Source: Phoenix dactylifera | Taxonomy: Eukaryota > Streptophyta > Magnoliopsida > Arecales > Arecaceae | Direction of reading: 5' to 3' | Length of the DNA stretch: 64,000 nucleotides | Assembly: GCF_009389715.1 (NCBI RefSeq) | Contig: NC_052396.1 | Coordinates: 18,186,131 to 18,250,130 of the forward strand | Part shown: positions 22,706 through 33,489 of the stretch, one piece after another | Layout: each line of letters starts with the position of its first letter | How positions within the stretch are numbered: position 1 is the stretch's first letter | The notes under the pieces: generated by a model | What the model was told of the DNA's origin: nothing | What the model saw: the letters and a program-made list of their open reading frames with translations, nothing else | The model's database searches: none | Program-made: the position numbers and the translations under genes

Positions 22706-24215
22706 GGCGATGGAGAACGAGCCGAGCTCGTCGGCTGAAGCCGGCGGACAGCGAGCCGAGCTCGTCTTGGTCAATGAAGACCGCATCCCAACGCATCGGG
22801 GCATCCCGATAAACCGGGGCATCTCGACGTCTCGAGGCATCCCGGCCGAGGTCGGGGTAGGAGCACGAGCCGAGCTCGTCCGGTCAGAGAGGACCGCTAC
22901 TCATAGTCGATGGAGCACGAGCCGAGCTCGTCCGGTCAGAGAGGACCGCTACTCATATCTCGACGTCTCGAGCTTCCCGGTAACCGGGGCATCCCGACGT
23001 CTCGGGGCATCCCGGCCGAGGTCGGGGTAGGAGCACGAGCCGAGCTCGTCCGGTCAGAGAGGACCGCTACTCATAGTCGATGGAGCACGAGCCGAGCTCG
23101 TCCGGTCAGAGAGGACCGCTACTCATAGCCGATGGAGCACGAGCCGAGCTCGTCCGGTCAGAGAGGACCGCTACTCATATCTCGACGTCTCGAGCTTCCC
23201 GGTAACCGGGGCATCCCGACGTCTCGGGGCATCCCGGCCGAGGTCGGGGTAGGAGCACGAGCCGAGCTCGTCCGGTCAGAGAGGACCGCTACTCATAGTC
23301 GATGGAGCACGAGCCGAGCTCGTCCGGTCAGAGAGGACCGCTACTCATAGCCGATGGAGCACGAGCCGAGCTCGTCCGGTCAGAGAGGACCGCTACTCAT
23401 ATCTCGACGTCTCGAGCTTCCCGGTAACCGGGGCATCCCGACGTCTCGGGGCATCCCGATAAACCGGGGCATCTCGACGTCTCGAGGCATCCCGGCCGAG
23501 GTCGGGGTAGGAGCACGAGCCGAGCTCGTCCGGTCAGAGAGGACCGCTACTCATAGTCGATGGAGCACGAGCCGAGCTCGTCCGGTCAGAGAGGGCCGCT
23601 ACTCATAGTCGATGGAGTACGAGCCGAGCTCGTCGGTGGAAGTCGATGGAGAACGAGCCGAGCTCGTCTGGTCACTTAAGACCGCACCCCGACGTCTCGG
23701 GCCATCCCGACGAATCGGGGCATCCCGTCGTGGCAGGGCATCCCAATATATTGGGGCATCCTGACGTCTCAGGGCATCCCGAAGTTCGGGGCATCCCGAC
23801 GTCTCGGGGCATCCTGACCGTGGTCAGGGTAGGAGAACGAGCCGAGCTCGTCTGGTCAGAGAGGACCGCAACTCATAGTCGATGGAGCACGAGCCGAGCT
23901 CGTCCGGTCAGAGAGGACCGCTACTCATAGTCGATGGAGCACGAGCCGAGCTCGTCGGTGGAAGTCGATGGAGAACGAGCCGAGCTCGTCTGGTCACTTA
24001 AGATCGCACCCCGACGTCTCGGGCCATCCCGACGGATGGGGGCATCCCGTTGTGGCGGGGCATCCTGACCGTGGTCAGGGTAGGAGAACGAGCCGAGCTC
24101 GTTGGTCGATGGAGAGCGCATCACGAACTCACGGGCATCTTCAGGGAGTCCACGCAGGTACTCCATCATCCCGAGGCATCGGGGCATCCCAACCGTGGTC
24201 AGGGAAGAAGAATAA
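22706..24215. repeat. Tandem array B in the Tat element, GC-rich with 222 bp higher-order unit
   Basis: The core gagccgagctcgtc (with an inner palindrome cgagctcg), followed by ggtcagagaggaccgctact, is repeated many times. A second module made of gacgtctcggggcatcccg is interspersed. A 222 bp higher-order period is clear from near-identical blocks starting at 22910, 23132 and 23354. The right part (23640-24200) is more diverged. The array is packed with short palindromes and is non-coding despite open frames. Confidence 0.92.
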
Positions 24216-24343
24216 ACCTGATGCCATGAGATAATCAGGAAAATTGGTGAGCTCGGAATAAGTTCGCAAACCATCAGTTTATTGTGAAATGAAATTCATA
24301 GAATGAAATTCAATGGTTGAATAATGGGGAACCCCTTAGGGTT

Positions 24344-27300
24344 CTACTGGTGGTACACGCGGAGATTTTCAGAGCTCCAGCTCCGCGGAATGGGAGTCCC
24401 ATCTAGAGACTCCAATTGATAAGTTCCGGGTCGGCGAATGCGCGTGACTCGGTATGGTCCTTCCCAATTCGGGGCCAGCTTCCCTTGCTCAGTTGGTCGG
24501 GAGGCTTCAGCTCTTCTGAGGACAAGGTCCCCTGGTCTGAAAGATTTGACCTTGACCCTGGCGTTGTAGTACTGAGCTGTCTTTTGCTGGTACCTCGCCA
24601 TACGCACTCGGGCGACCTCCCTTGTTTCCTCGATCAGGTCGAGGTTGCCTCTGAGCTGCGAAGAGTTAGAGCTGGCATCGTGGTGCTCGACTCTTGGAGA
24701 GGGGAGCCCAGTCTCTAGTGGAATAACGGCCTCCGTCCCATATGTTAGGTTGAAGGGAGTCTCGCCGGTGGGGATGCGGAACGTAGTCCGGTAAGCCCAC
24801 AGGACATTGTATAGGTCTTCGACCCATTATCCTTTGGATTTGTCGAGCCTGGCTTTGAGACCCTGCAAGATAGTACGATTTGTTACCTCGGTTTCTCCGT
24901 TCGTCTGAGGGTGCGCGACCGAGGTGAAGCGATGGTCAATGCCAAGCTCGGAGCAGAACTCCCTGAAGTGGATGTTGTCAAACTGGCGACCGTTGTCAGA
25001 GATAAGGATGCGGGGAAGCCCGAATCTGCAGATAATGGACTTCCAGACGAAATCCCGCATCTTCTGCTCGGTGATCCGGGCGAGGGGCTCAGCTTCCACC
25101 CACTTTGTGAAATAGTCGATGGAGACGACCAGGAACTTCCTTTGCCCGGTGGCCAGTGAAAATGGCCCGAGGATGTCAATTCCCCACTGGGCAAAAAGCC
25201 AAGGGGAGCTGATAGAAGTCAAAGGAGCCGAGGGCCGGCGCTGAACATTGGCGTTCCTTTGGCACCGGTCACATCTTTGGACGAAATCCATAGCATCCTT
25301 CTGGAGTGTCGGCCAATAATATCCTTGGCGCAGAATTTTATGGGCCAATGCTCGCCCTCCCAGATGGTTTCCACAAATCCCTTCGTGGACTTCGCGCAGG
25401 GCATAATTAGCTTCTGTTGGGCGAAGGCATCTGAGGAGGGGAGAGGTGAAGGATCTCCGATAGAGCTTTCCCTCGTGTAGTATGTACCGGGTGGCGAGGC
25501 GCTTGATTCGGCGAGCCTCTCGTTCATCAGCGGGGAGGGTTTCGTCTTGCAGATAGCTGATGAGTTCATCCATCCAGCTTGGCTCGAGCTCGGTGCAGAG
25601 GGTCTGCTCGGGCTCGTCTGTGCTGGGCTTTTGGAGATATTCCAGTACTGCCTCTTTGGGAAGCTCGCTCATGCGAGAGGACGCCAGCTTTGATAGCTGG
25701 TCGGCCCTGAGATTGTCCGACCTGGCAATATGTTGAATGTGGAAAGAGTCCAAGGTCGAGGCGAGATCCCGTACCTTCTGGAGATACTTCTGCATGGTCG
25801 GGTCTCTGGCTTCGAAGTCGCCCACAATTTGGTTGACGACGAGCTGAGAATCGCTGAAGGCCTTCAAGTCCTTCACTCCTAGCTCTTTGGCTAGCTTAAG
25901 CCCGGCGACGAGCGCTTCATACTCCGCCATGTTATTGGAAGCAGGGAACTCGAGGCGCAGGGCCTGCTCGGCGACCACCCCCTCCGGGCTGGTGAGAATA
26001 AATCCTACTCCGCTACCCCCCGAGTTTGAAGAGCCATCGACATGTATAGTCCATGTCAAACTCGGGGTCTGCTCCAGCAGTGGCTCAGGTTCAGGCTCGA
26101 CCTCATCCGGTATGGTGCACTCGACTATAAAGTCTGCGAGTGCTTGTGCTTTGATCGACGGTCTGGGCCGGTACTCGATGTCGAATTCTCCGAGCTCAAT
26201 GGCCCATTTAGTGATCCGACCCGCACGATCTGATCTCTGCAGGATCTGCTTGACCGGCTGGTCAGTCAGCACAGCCACTGTATCAGCTTGGAAGTAGGGT
26301 CGGAGCCTCCGAGCCGAGATGACCAAAGCATAGGCGGTCTTCTCAAGCTTGGAGTATCGGGTCTCAGCATCCCTTAAGACCCGGCTGGTGTAATACACTG
26401 GTTTCTGAAGTTTCCCCTCCTCTCGGACCAGGACCGAGCTTACTGCTACAGGGGAGACAGCTAGATACAAGTAGAGGAGCTCACCCTATTGAGGCTTCGT
26501 GAGTAGGGGAGGGGAAGCCAGCAGGTGCTTAAGCTCTTCGAAAGATCGCTGGCACTCATCCGACCACAAAAAGTTCTTCGGCTTTTTGAGGGCTGCAAAG
26601 AATGGAAGGCAGCGCTCGGCCGAGCGGGAAATGAATCTCCCGAGGGCTGCCACTCGGCCCGTGAGCCGCTGTACCTCCTTGACCGTCCTGGGAGGCGTCA
26701 TCCCTTGGAGGGCTCGGATCTTCTCTGGATTGGCCTCAATTCCTCGTTGTGTAATGATGAAGCCGAGGAATTTGCCGGAGGTGACCCCGAATGCACACTT
26801 AGCTGGGTTGAGCTTCATCTGGTACTTTCGGAGTGTGGAGAATGCTTCATTGAGGTCGGCTATGTGGTCTTGCGCCGTCTTGCTTTTCACCAGCATGTCA
26901 TCCACGTAGACCTCCATGTTTCGGCCTATTTGGTCTTTGAAGATCCGGCTGACCAGCCTTTGATAAGTTGCCCCGGCATTTTTTAGACCGAACGGCATCA
27001 CTTTGTAGCAGTAGGTTCCCCCGTCGGTGATGAAGGCTGTCTTTTCCTCATCTTCTGGCGCCATGCGGATCTGGTTGTATCCGAAAAAGGCGTCCATGAA
27101 TGCCAGCAGCTCGTGACCCGAGGTGGAGTCCACGAGTTGGTCGATGCTGGGAAGTGGAAAACTGTCCTTCGGGCAGGCTTTATTCAGGTCGGTGTAGTCC
27201 ACGCACATACGCCACTTCCCGCTAGCTTTCTTGACGAGGACCACATTGGCGAGCCATTTCGGGTAGGATATCTCCCGGATGAAGCCGGCTTCAAGGAGCT

Positions 27301-27592
27301 TGCCGACCTCCTCGGCTGCTGCTCGTTGTCATTCAGGGGCGGCGCCTCGTTTCTTTTGTCGCACGGGCTTGCAGGTCGGCTTCACCTGAAGCCGGTGGAC
27401 CATGACCTCCGGATCTATCCCCGGCATGTCTGCAGGCGACCATGCGAAGACATTCATATTGTCCCGTAGGAAGTTGACGAGGCGACTCCTCTCGTGTTCG
27501 CCAAGGCCAGAGCCGACCTGCACGGTTAGCTCGAAAAAGTTCTCTCGTAAGGGAACTTGAATTAACAACTCACCAGGCTCTACCCTCTCTTT
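24344..27592 (-). pseudogene. pol: Tat-element pol: reverse transcriptase, RNase H, archaeal-type RNase H, integrase (three stops)
   Basis: One continuous frame, also in frame with gag, is interrupted by TGA at 27329-27331, TAG at 26486-26488 and TAA at 24827-24829. Domains in order: RT with the YVDDMLVKS catalytic motif (about 26890-26910); Ty3-type RNase H (VLTDQP); a second RNase H with HVDGSSN, NMAEYEAL, FSDSQLV and RSDNLRADQLS, the Tat-lineage archaeal-type domain; then integrase with an HHCC finger (HEGICGNHLGG...CDRCQ) and core motifs GIDILGPF, SDNGRQF and NGETEV. The last segment (24607-24344) is the integrase C-terminal domain and ends at NLRVYHQ. The catalytic motifs look intact; only the stops break it. 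No chromodomain is present, as expected for Tat. Confidence 0.93.
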
Positions 27593-29767
27593 CTAGGGGT
27601 TGACCCGTGCCTCCATAACTTCAGTTGAGGGCTGGTCAGTCGTTGGGGCAGGCACCTCGGCTGGTCGTCTTGCCTCGTGGGTCGCTAGGTAGCATCGCCT
27701 TGCCACCATTTGGTCCCCTCGGACTTCACCGACTCCTTGGCTGGTAGGAAATCGCATCAGCAGGTGGTGAGTTGAGACCACTGCTCGGAGGGCGTTGAGT
27801 CCTGGCCTTCCGAGGATGGCATTGTAAACCGAGGGCAGGCGTATTACAAGGAAGCTCATACCCACGGTACTTTCACGAGGGGCGAGCCCGGCTGTGACCA
27901 GAAGGTCGATCTCGCCCTCTACTGGGACTGAATCCCCAGTAAATCCAACTAACGGAGCATTCATCCTCCGCAGCTGTTCTTTTGTCATCCCCATTTTACA
28001 ATAAGCACCAAAATACAAAACATTCGCCGAGCTTCCATTATCAACTAGGATGCGTTTTACATCGAATTTATTTATGATCATGGAGATGACCACGGCATCA
28101 TCATGGGGAGTTTCGACTCCCTCTAGATCATCATCTGAGAAGGAGATGGCTTCAGAGGTGCGCGGGCGCTTTGAGGAGGCTTCTTCCCCTGAGGCTTCCC
28201 CAGCCGAGGTCCCGCCTCGGATAGTATTGATGACGCCGGCGATGGGCCTGTTGGCATTTGAACCTTCAGGCTGTGCTGCTCCTTCGGCTGGCTTCTTCCC
28301 TTCACGCCGGCCTTGCACAAACCGATCGAGCGCCCCTAGGCGAATGAGTGCTTCGATCTCATTTCGGAGCTGATAACAATCCTCGGTATCATGGCCGTGA
28401 TCCTGGTGGAAACGGCAATACTTCCGGATATCACGCCGGATTCTGGTGTCTGGCTTCGGGGGTGGGAGCCGGATGCAATCCCGACTCTCAATCTCCATGA
28501 GGATTTCAGCCCGAGGAGCATTGAGGGGAGTATACTTTTCATACCTCCCTTCAGGTGCACGGGCCTGCAGTGGAAACCTCGGGCGGAGTGGTGACCTCTG
28601 CTGCGGCGGTCCTCTCAACCGGGGTGGACTCTTCGGGCGGGGCGGATTCTTAGCTCGTCGCGGAGACGGGCTTCTGGGCCGGCCGCGCTCCTCGCGGCGT
28701 CTTTTCTTGGGGTTCTGCTCGGTCCCACCCCGCCTAACTGCCACGGCCTCTTCTGCCTTGGCATACTTCCGCGCCCGAGCGAACATTTCGGTGAGGTCCG
28801 TGGGGAAATTCTTCTCGATCGAGAAGAGGAATCTGTAGGACCGGGCTCCAGTCTTCAATGCCGACATGGCGATTGACTGGTCAAGCTCCCGGACCTCCCA
28901 TGTTGCGGCGGTGAACCGGTCCAAGTACTCCTTGAAGGATTCTCCCTCCGTTTGTTTGATATCAAGGAGGGAGTCGGATGTCCGCCGCTGGGGCTGGCTG
29001 GCGGCAAAGTTGCCAGCAAATTGTCTGCCGAGCTGCTCAAAGGAGGAGACAGTACTCGGCTTCAGCCCGGTGAACCAAAGCCGGGCTGGTCCTCGGAGTG
29101 TCACCGGGAAAGCTTTGCACATCATGGCCTCCGAGGCTCCTTGTAGGGCCATCAAGATCCGGTAACTCTCCAGGTGGTCAAGGGGATCGGCCTTGCCGTT
29201 GTAGGGCTCTACCTGGGGCATCTTGAACCGTAGCGGAACTGGTTCATCTTCAATCTCTGGGGAGAAGGGCGACTTCGTAGTAAACTCAAAGTCGCCATCG
29301 CGCCCCGATTTCCTGCCATGGAGTGCCTGGATTTGGCGCTCCAGCTTCTCGACCTTCCTGTCGAGTTCATCGTTCTGGAGGATTGCTGCAGCGGTTCGCT
29401 CGGGTGCGGGTTGCCCTGGAACCGACTCAGCTTCTGAAGGTTGTGGCCAGCCTCCATGGCCTCTGACGGGGTGCTCTCTCCAGAGGGAGGCCTGGACTTG
29501 AGAGTCCTGACCTCGAAGGGGAAGTCCGCTTGCAGGAGGCTCCGGTTGGACTGGAGCCGGAGGAGGCGGTGCCGTTGGGATGCCCCTGGGTTGCAAGCTT
29601 TGGACAGCGGTAGCCAAGGCTTGCACTTGTTGCACCAGGGCATCAAACTGCTCCGGCCGAACTTGAGGGGTTGGCTCGACCGGAGGTGGTGAGTTCCGGA
29701 CGGAATGCTCAGGACTGGGTGGAGGACGTCGAGAGGCGTTGGAAGCCCCTTTGCTTCTTAGCTTCAT
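27593..29767 (-). CDS. gag: Tat-element Gag with zinc-knuckle-like motif and aspartic protease region
   Basis: An uninterrupted 724-residue frame from ATG at 29767 to TAG at 27593-27595. The N-terminus is Pro/Gln-rich. A retrotransposon Gag domain lies around residues 180-300 (for example ARLWFTGLKP near 224). A basic Arg/Pro-rich region follows, then a CRFHQDHGHDTEDC metal-binding-like motif near 450 and a protease-like motif VDNGSSANVLY near 573. The protease triad reads D-N-G rather than the more usual D-T/S-G. The frame continues into pol after the stop, so this stop may be the normal gag-pol boundary requiring readthrough or another bypass. Gag packages element RNA into cytoplasmic particles. 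The ATG lies only about 35 bp from the LTR. Confidence 0.92.
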   Translation of the reverse strand: MKLRSKGASNASRRPPPSPEHSVRNSPPPVEPTPQVRPEQFDALVQQVQALATAVQSLQPRGIPTAPPPPAPVQPEPPASGLPLRGQDSQVQASLWREHPVRGHGGWPQPSEAESVPGQPAPERTAAAILQNDELDRKVEKLERQIQALHGRKSGRDGDFEFTTKSPFSPEIEDEPVPLRFKMPQVEPYNGKADPLDHLESYRILMALQGASEAMMCKAFPVTLRGPARLWFTGLKPSTVSSFEQLGRQFAGNFAASQPQRRTSDSLLDIKQTEGESFKEYLDRFTAATWEVRELDQSIAMSALKTGARSYRFLFSIEKNFPTDLTEMFARARKYAKAEEAVAVRRGGTEQNPKKRRREERGRPRSPSPRRAKNPPRPKSPPRLRGPPQQRSPLRPRFPLQARAPEGRYEKYTPLNAPRAEILMEIESRDCIRLPPPKPDTRIRRDIRKYCRFHQDHGHDTEDCYQLRNEIEALIRLGALDRFVQGRREGKKPAEGAAQPEGSNANRPIAGVINTIRGGTSAGEASGEEASSKRPRTSEAISFSDDDLEGVETPHDDAVVISMIINKFDVKRILVDNGSSANVLYFGAYCKMGMTKEQLRRMNAPLVGFTGDSVPVEGEIDLLVTAGLAPRESTVGMSFLVIRLPSVYNAILGRPGLNALRAVVSTHHLLMRFPTSQGVGEVRGDQMVARRCYLATHEARRPAEVPAPTTDQPSTEVMEARVNP

Positions 29768-29784
29768 GGCAGCGAACTCGGTTC

Positions 29785-29802
29785 CCTTCCTCTAGCGCCA
29801 AC
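29785..29802 (-). other. Primer-binding site of the Tat element
   Basis: Reading the minus strand, the LTR ends in CAACA and is followed, after a two-base gt spacer, by tggcgctagaggaagg. The TGGCG start is typical for tRNA-primed elements. I could not assign the tRNA species. Confidence 0.6.
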
Positions 29803-30993
29803 TGTTGCTGGAAATTGGACCCGGGGGCTACCGCGAAGCTGGGGAAGGAGGAGCTCCGCTGCGGGGACGGTGGTCGGCGGCGCGCCGACTGGTGACGTCC
29901 TCCTAGGGGGCGTAAGTCCTGCAAAAAGCCAGTGGCCGGGCTCCCCGGCGCCGGCCCTCCGATGCTTAAGTCAGAGGGGGCAGATATGTGGAGAGAGCAA
30001 GGAAGAGAGTCTATGGAGAAGACAGCAGGAATATGTGGATAAGATGAAGAGGGTGTTCTCCTCCCTTGTGTCTGTGCTGTTTGCTTCTTTTCACCCGGTC
30101 CAGGAGGGTTCTGTCCGGGGGGCCCCCCATCCTTTTCCCCCAGGTTTCCTTTTATAGAAGGATTTTTGTTACCTGGGAGGTGACAGGAGGTTTGTCTTCT
30201 TTTGTAATAATTGGGCACGATTTGGCCCATTAATGGCGTAGTGGAGAACGGGACCGAATCGGACCGGAATCAGGGAGTTGTCACGGTCGATCAGACCTGT
30301 TGGAGTGGTTGAACCGCCGGCTGTGGTGGGCCTGGGGTCCGTGGATGGTAAGTGCATTTATTACCGAATGAACCGGCGGTCAGGGAGAGCCAAACGCTCT
30401 GATGGTTCAGTGATCCGGAGATCGTCTTGGGTCGTGCTCATTAAATGACTGGGTGCATCGGAGACTTGAGGGAGTCTCATGCATTAATGGCAGGTCGTGC
30501 CGAATGCCTGCAGAGATCTTATGCCTTGATGGCTTGGAGATAGTGGCAGGCCGTAGTAGAGTCGCGTGTATAGCCGCCGGACCTTTCGAGAAAGCTTGGC
30601 GGGGAGGAGTATTAGTTAAGGCATCGGCTCGGCAAGGGTGCCGAGCCGAGCTGGTCGCCTAGAGGGGCGCCCTGTGGCGGGGTTGCTTCGAGTACTCCTG
30701 GTCGGCGCCCTTTGGGCGAACACCTTCTAGCCGAGCGCCTCTATTTGGCGCTGTCTCTAGTCAGCGCTTTCTAATTGAGCGCTTCTCTGGTCAGCGTTCG
30801 CTGGTCGGCTCTTCCTATCCGAGCATCTCTACTTGGTTATTTTGATTGGGCGCCTCTTGGCGCTCTCTCTCTGGTCGGCGCCCTTTAGTCGAGCGTCCTC
30901 CTGGTCGGCGCTCTTTGGCCGAGCGCCTTTCCGGTCGGCGCTCTCTAGCCGAGCGCCTCCGTGGCGGTATGACTTGGGGTTTTTCCCCCAACA
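29803..30993 (-). repeat. LTR of the Tat element (5' LTR in element orientation)
   Basis: 1191 bp, bounded by TGTTG and CAACA. It is about 98-99% identical by eye to 17390-18581, with scattered substitutions and one small difference in a G run near 29905. Confidence 0.95.
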
Positions 30994-31009
30994 TATATAT
31001 ATATACACT

Positions 31010-31450
31010 ATTTAAAATAAAGAACCATATTAAATAAGAGCTCTACTTATTATCTAAAAAAATAAACCGGATTAATAACATTATTAATATAATCCAAAAT
31101 AAAAAACTGTGTTGATAATATTATTAATATGGGTGTTTACGGGATGAATGGAGAGCACAGTACAAATTGAGCCTAGTCTTTAGTTATATATAATAGATAA
31201 TAGATAGTAGATTATCCAAAATAAAGAACTAAGTCCCACTTATTATCTAAAATAAGAAAATACATCAATGACATTATTAATACGGTACAAAATAAAGAGC
31301 CGTATGAAGTAGGAGACTGACTTATTATCCAAAATAAATAAAAAAAATATACTAGTAACATTATTAATACGGGCGTGTACGTGGCAAATGGAAAACTCAG
31401 CAGAAGCTAAGCTTCCATTTTAATAATATGTAATGGATAATAGAATATAA
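31010..31450. repeat. Diverged tandem-like repeat array, right part
   Basis: Units at about 31120 and 31360 share the attaataygggygt start and the ctccattttaa-like end with the units at 15020-16210. Both sides also share the taatagataatag and ccaaaataaagaac spacers. This is the continuation of the array interrupted by the Tat insertion. Confidence 0.6.
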
Positions 31451-32819
31451 TAGAGCTCCCATGAGTAAAATAGAGAAAGATAAACAAACTAAGAAGTTCA
31501 TTTCATACGTCCATGCTAGATTCAAAATAGTCATCCAAAATCCAACTCTACCTTCCACTCTTTGACATTTATGTCATCGATTATCTTATTAGGAGTGCAT
31601 AAGCTTGTGTAGAGGGACCTTATAATTTAGTCTCCTTGGTTATTTGGAGTACGTGACATTTAAAATTTGAAAGCATTTTGTGAGAAATCTAATAAAGAAA
31701 CATTTGTAATTTGGCCTCATTACCAACGGGATTGGGTGGCCATGGTCTATATGGTTTGAATTTTTCGCTAGTGAACTTGAAATAGATAGATGCACTCTCA
31801 CTTTTACTTGCTTTTGAAATCGGTAGATGCCCCTCCATGGTTCATTAACTATATTAAAATTCAAATTTTAAACTTCTATATAGTAACCATAGAACCATTC
31901 ACTGTTTACTATATGTAAAATGGGAAATCAGATATAAAGACAATACCTTCCTTCATACATTGCTTTTGCTAATGAGTAAACGCTTTAGTGACCATATGAA
32001 AGAAGAGATGAAATTTGATGAAATGTCCCTCTATTGCTTATTAATTATAATAAAATTCAAATGTCATATTTCCAGATAATGACTAAAAGTCCATCCTAGG
32101 ATCACTATACAAAACATGGAAAGATCAAAATTTCATAATTATGATAAGATCAAAATTCATGTTTTCATATAGTGACAACAAATATAGTCCCCATAAAATC
32201 ATTCGGGAATTTTTAATGAAACATGGGAAATGAAATTCAATAATAGTTTCCACTAAAATTAGTTTAAGGCTCATATTTCGTTTTCATGTAAGATCTGTTA
32301 ACCATTCCAGGGTAACATAATAAAATATGTAAACCAAAATTTTCTGAATGTAATGGCCAACTGAACCATAATGGATTCACCAAATAAAATGCAGAAAATG
32401 ATAAAGTTAACCATATTTCTTGTTTTCATATAGCGATGAAAGAGCCATTTAGCAACGAAAGTTAATAATAAGTTTTATATAACTACATTATAAGCTTGTT
32501 GAAGTTTTTTTTAAAAAAATCATTTTCATTCTTTTACATATACACCCTATAACATTTCTAATTTTGTTTATAATCTCTTGTAAATTTGCAATTTGCACGA
32601 ATACCAATTTAAATATGATTTTCTGCATAAATTCTCCGTTTGGGATTGTGCTTGTATAATCATGGTTTAATTTTAACCTATGTAAAATAACTTATATTCC
32701 CCTTCAAAAAACTACTCTAATTATTTCAAGAATATTACTGCCAATTACTAGGAATGGCTAATTTTAACACTATTCAAACACCTAGTTAGCACAGGAGCAT
32801 TTGTGAAAAAAAAGAATTA
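31451..32819. other. AT-rich intergenic DNA
   Basis: No gene or structured repeat was recognised on either strand, only A/T-rich sequence with short open frames lacking protein features. Confidence 0.6.
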
Positions 32820-33150
32820 CGGTAGAAGTATGACATCTTCCAGATTATGCATGTATTTCGGAAGACGAACATACATGCTGATTGGGTCACCTCTTTCATT
32901 GCTCATCATTTTTGTGACATTCTCTGAATTCGGTGTGTGCCTGTCTCTCCAGGTTGTGCATGTATTTCGGGAGACAAACAGAATTGCTGATTGGGTCGCC
33001 TTCTTCGCTGTTTATCATTCTGGTAACATTTTTTGGATCCGATGTGTACCTATCCCTCCATCGCTATGGAGTATTTTGGCCTTTGATTCAGTGGGCAGTG
33101 CTCATGCGAGATTAGTATGAGCTGCCGGTGCACCCAAAAAAAAAAAAAAA
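32820..33150 (+). mobile_element. LINE (non-LTR retrotransposon) 3' end, truncated, with poly(A) tail
   Basis: The translated stretch VVHVFRETNRIADWVA resembles the end of the RNase H domain of plant L1-type elements. It is followed by a short 3' UTR (gagctgccggtgcaccc) and a 15-base A run at 33136-33150. The coding part is duplicated: 32841-32949 and 32950-33058 are tandem copies of a 109 bp unit, in different frames. A related 3' end (gtgagctgccgatgta plus A run) occurs at 51545-51575. This is a dead 5'-truncated copy. Confidence 0.75.
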
Positions 33151-33452
33151 GTTTACATGGGTATGCACATAAATTTAGCAGTTTTGAGGGATATATGTGC
33201 AAGAAATTCAGTTATTATTTTATCAGCCAGCACTGATACAATAAAACTACAGTCATAGTGTTAACTAACGACCGTTATGCACCGTTCTTCCCGTCCCTCA
33301 AACGGCGGCGATACAAAAGGCCGATTGGCTGCTCCGCTTCGTTTTTGCGGAAGGCGGAAGGAGCAAAGAAGAGGGGAAAGGAAAAGGGGGGAAATAGAAA
33401 TACAAGAAAACACTAAACCCTAGTTTCGATTTCCAAGGAGAAGCATCTAAAA

Positions 33453-33472
33453 TTAGGGTTAGGGTTAGGGTT
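33453..33472 (+). promoter_or_regulatory. Telomere-like repeat (telo box) in the leader of the trihelix gene
   Basis: Three consecutive TTAGGG units plus a partial one lie 17 bp before the trihelix ATG. Short telo boxes are common in 5' regions of plant growth-related genes. Position suggests 5' UTR or core promoter, but function here is inferred. Confidence 0.6.
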
Positions 33473-33489
33473 CAGAGAATTGAAGGGAG

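Larger units (their letters stand above)
17390..30993 (-). mobile_element. Ty3/gypsy LTR retrotransposon, Tat lineage (Grande/RIRE2/Retand-like), 13.6 kb
   Basis: Two LTRs (17390-18581 and 29803-30993), starting TGTTG and ending CAACA, bound the element. Coding order on the minus strand is gag-protease (29767-27593), then RT, RNase H, a second (archaeal-type) RNase H and integrase (27568-24344). The second RNase H between the first and integrase is a Tat-lineage hallmark. Between pol and the left LTR lies 5.8 kb holding two tandem arrays and an opposite-strand gene, also typical of this lineage. The LTRs differ at roughly 15-20 positions over 1.19 kb by eye, so insertion is fairly recent. Pol has internal stops, so the copy is not autonomous as read. 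Confidence 0.95.

Noticed and set aside
21842..24215. Regularly spaced repeats resembling a CRISPR array
   Set aside because: Units are contiguous tandem copies without unique spacers, lie inside a plant retrotransposon, and no cas genes are present.
21840..24274. Open frames of 205, 212, 180 and fewer codons with repeated peptides across the tandem arrays
   Set aside because: They arise because repeat units lack stops; both strands are open and the peptide repeats follow the DNA period.
25219..25569. Alternative minus-strand and plus-strand frames over pol and gag (for example 25887-26297 and 28050-28373 on +)
   Set aside because: Shadows of the recognised gag-pol frame; no domain of their own.
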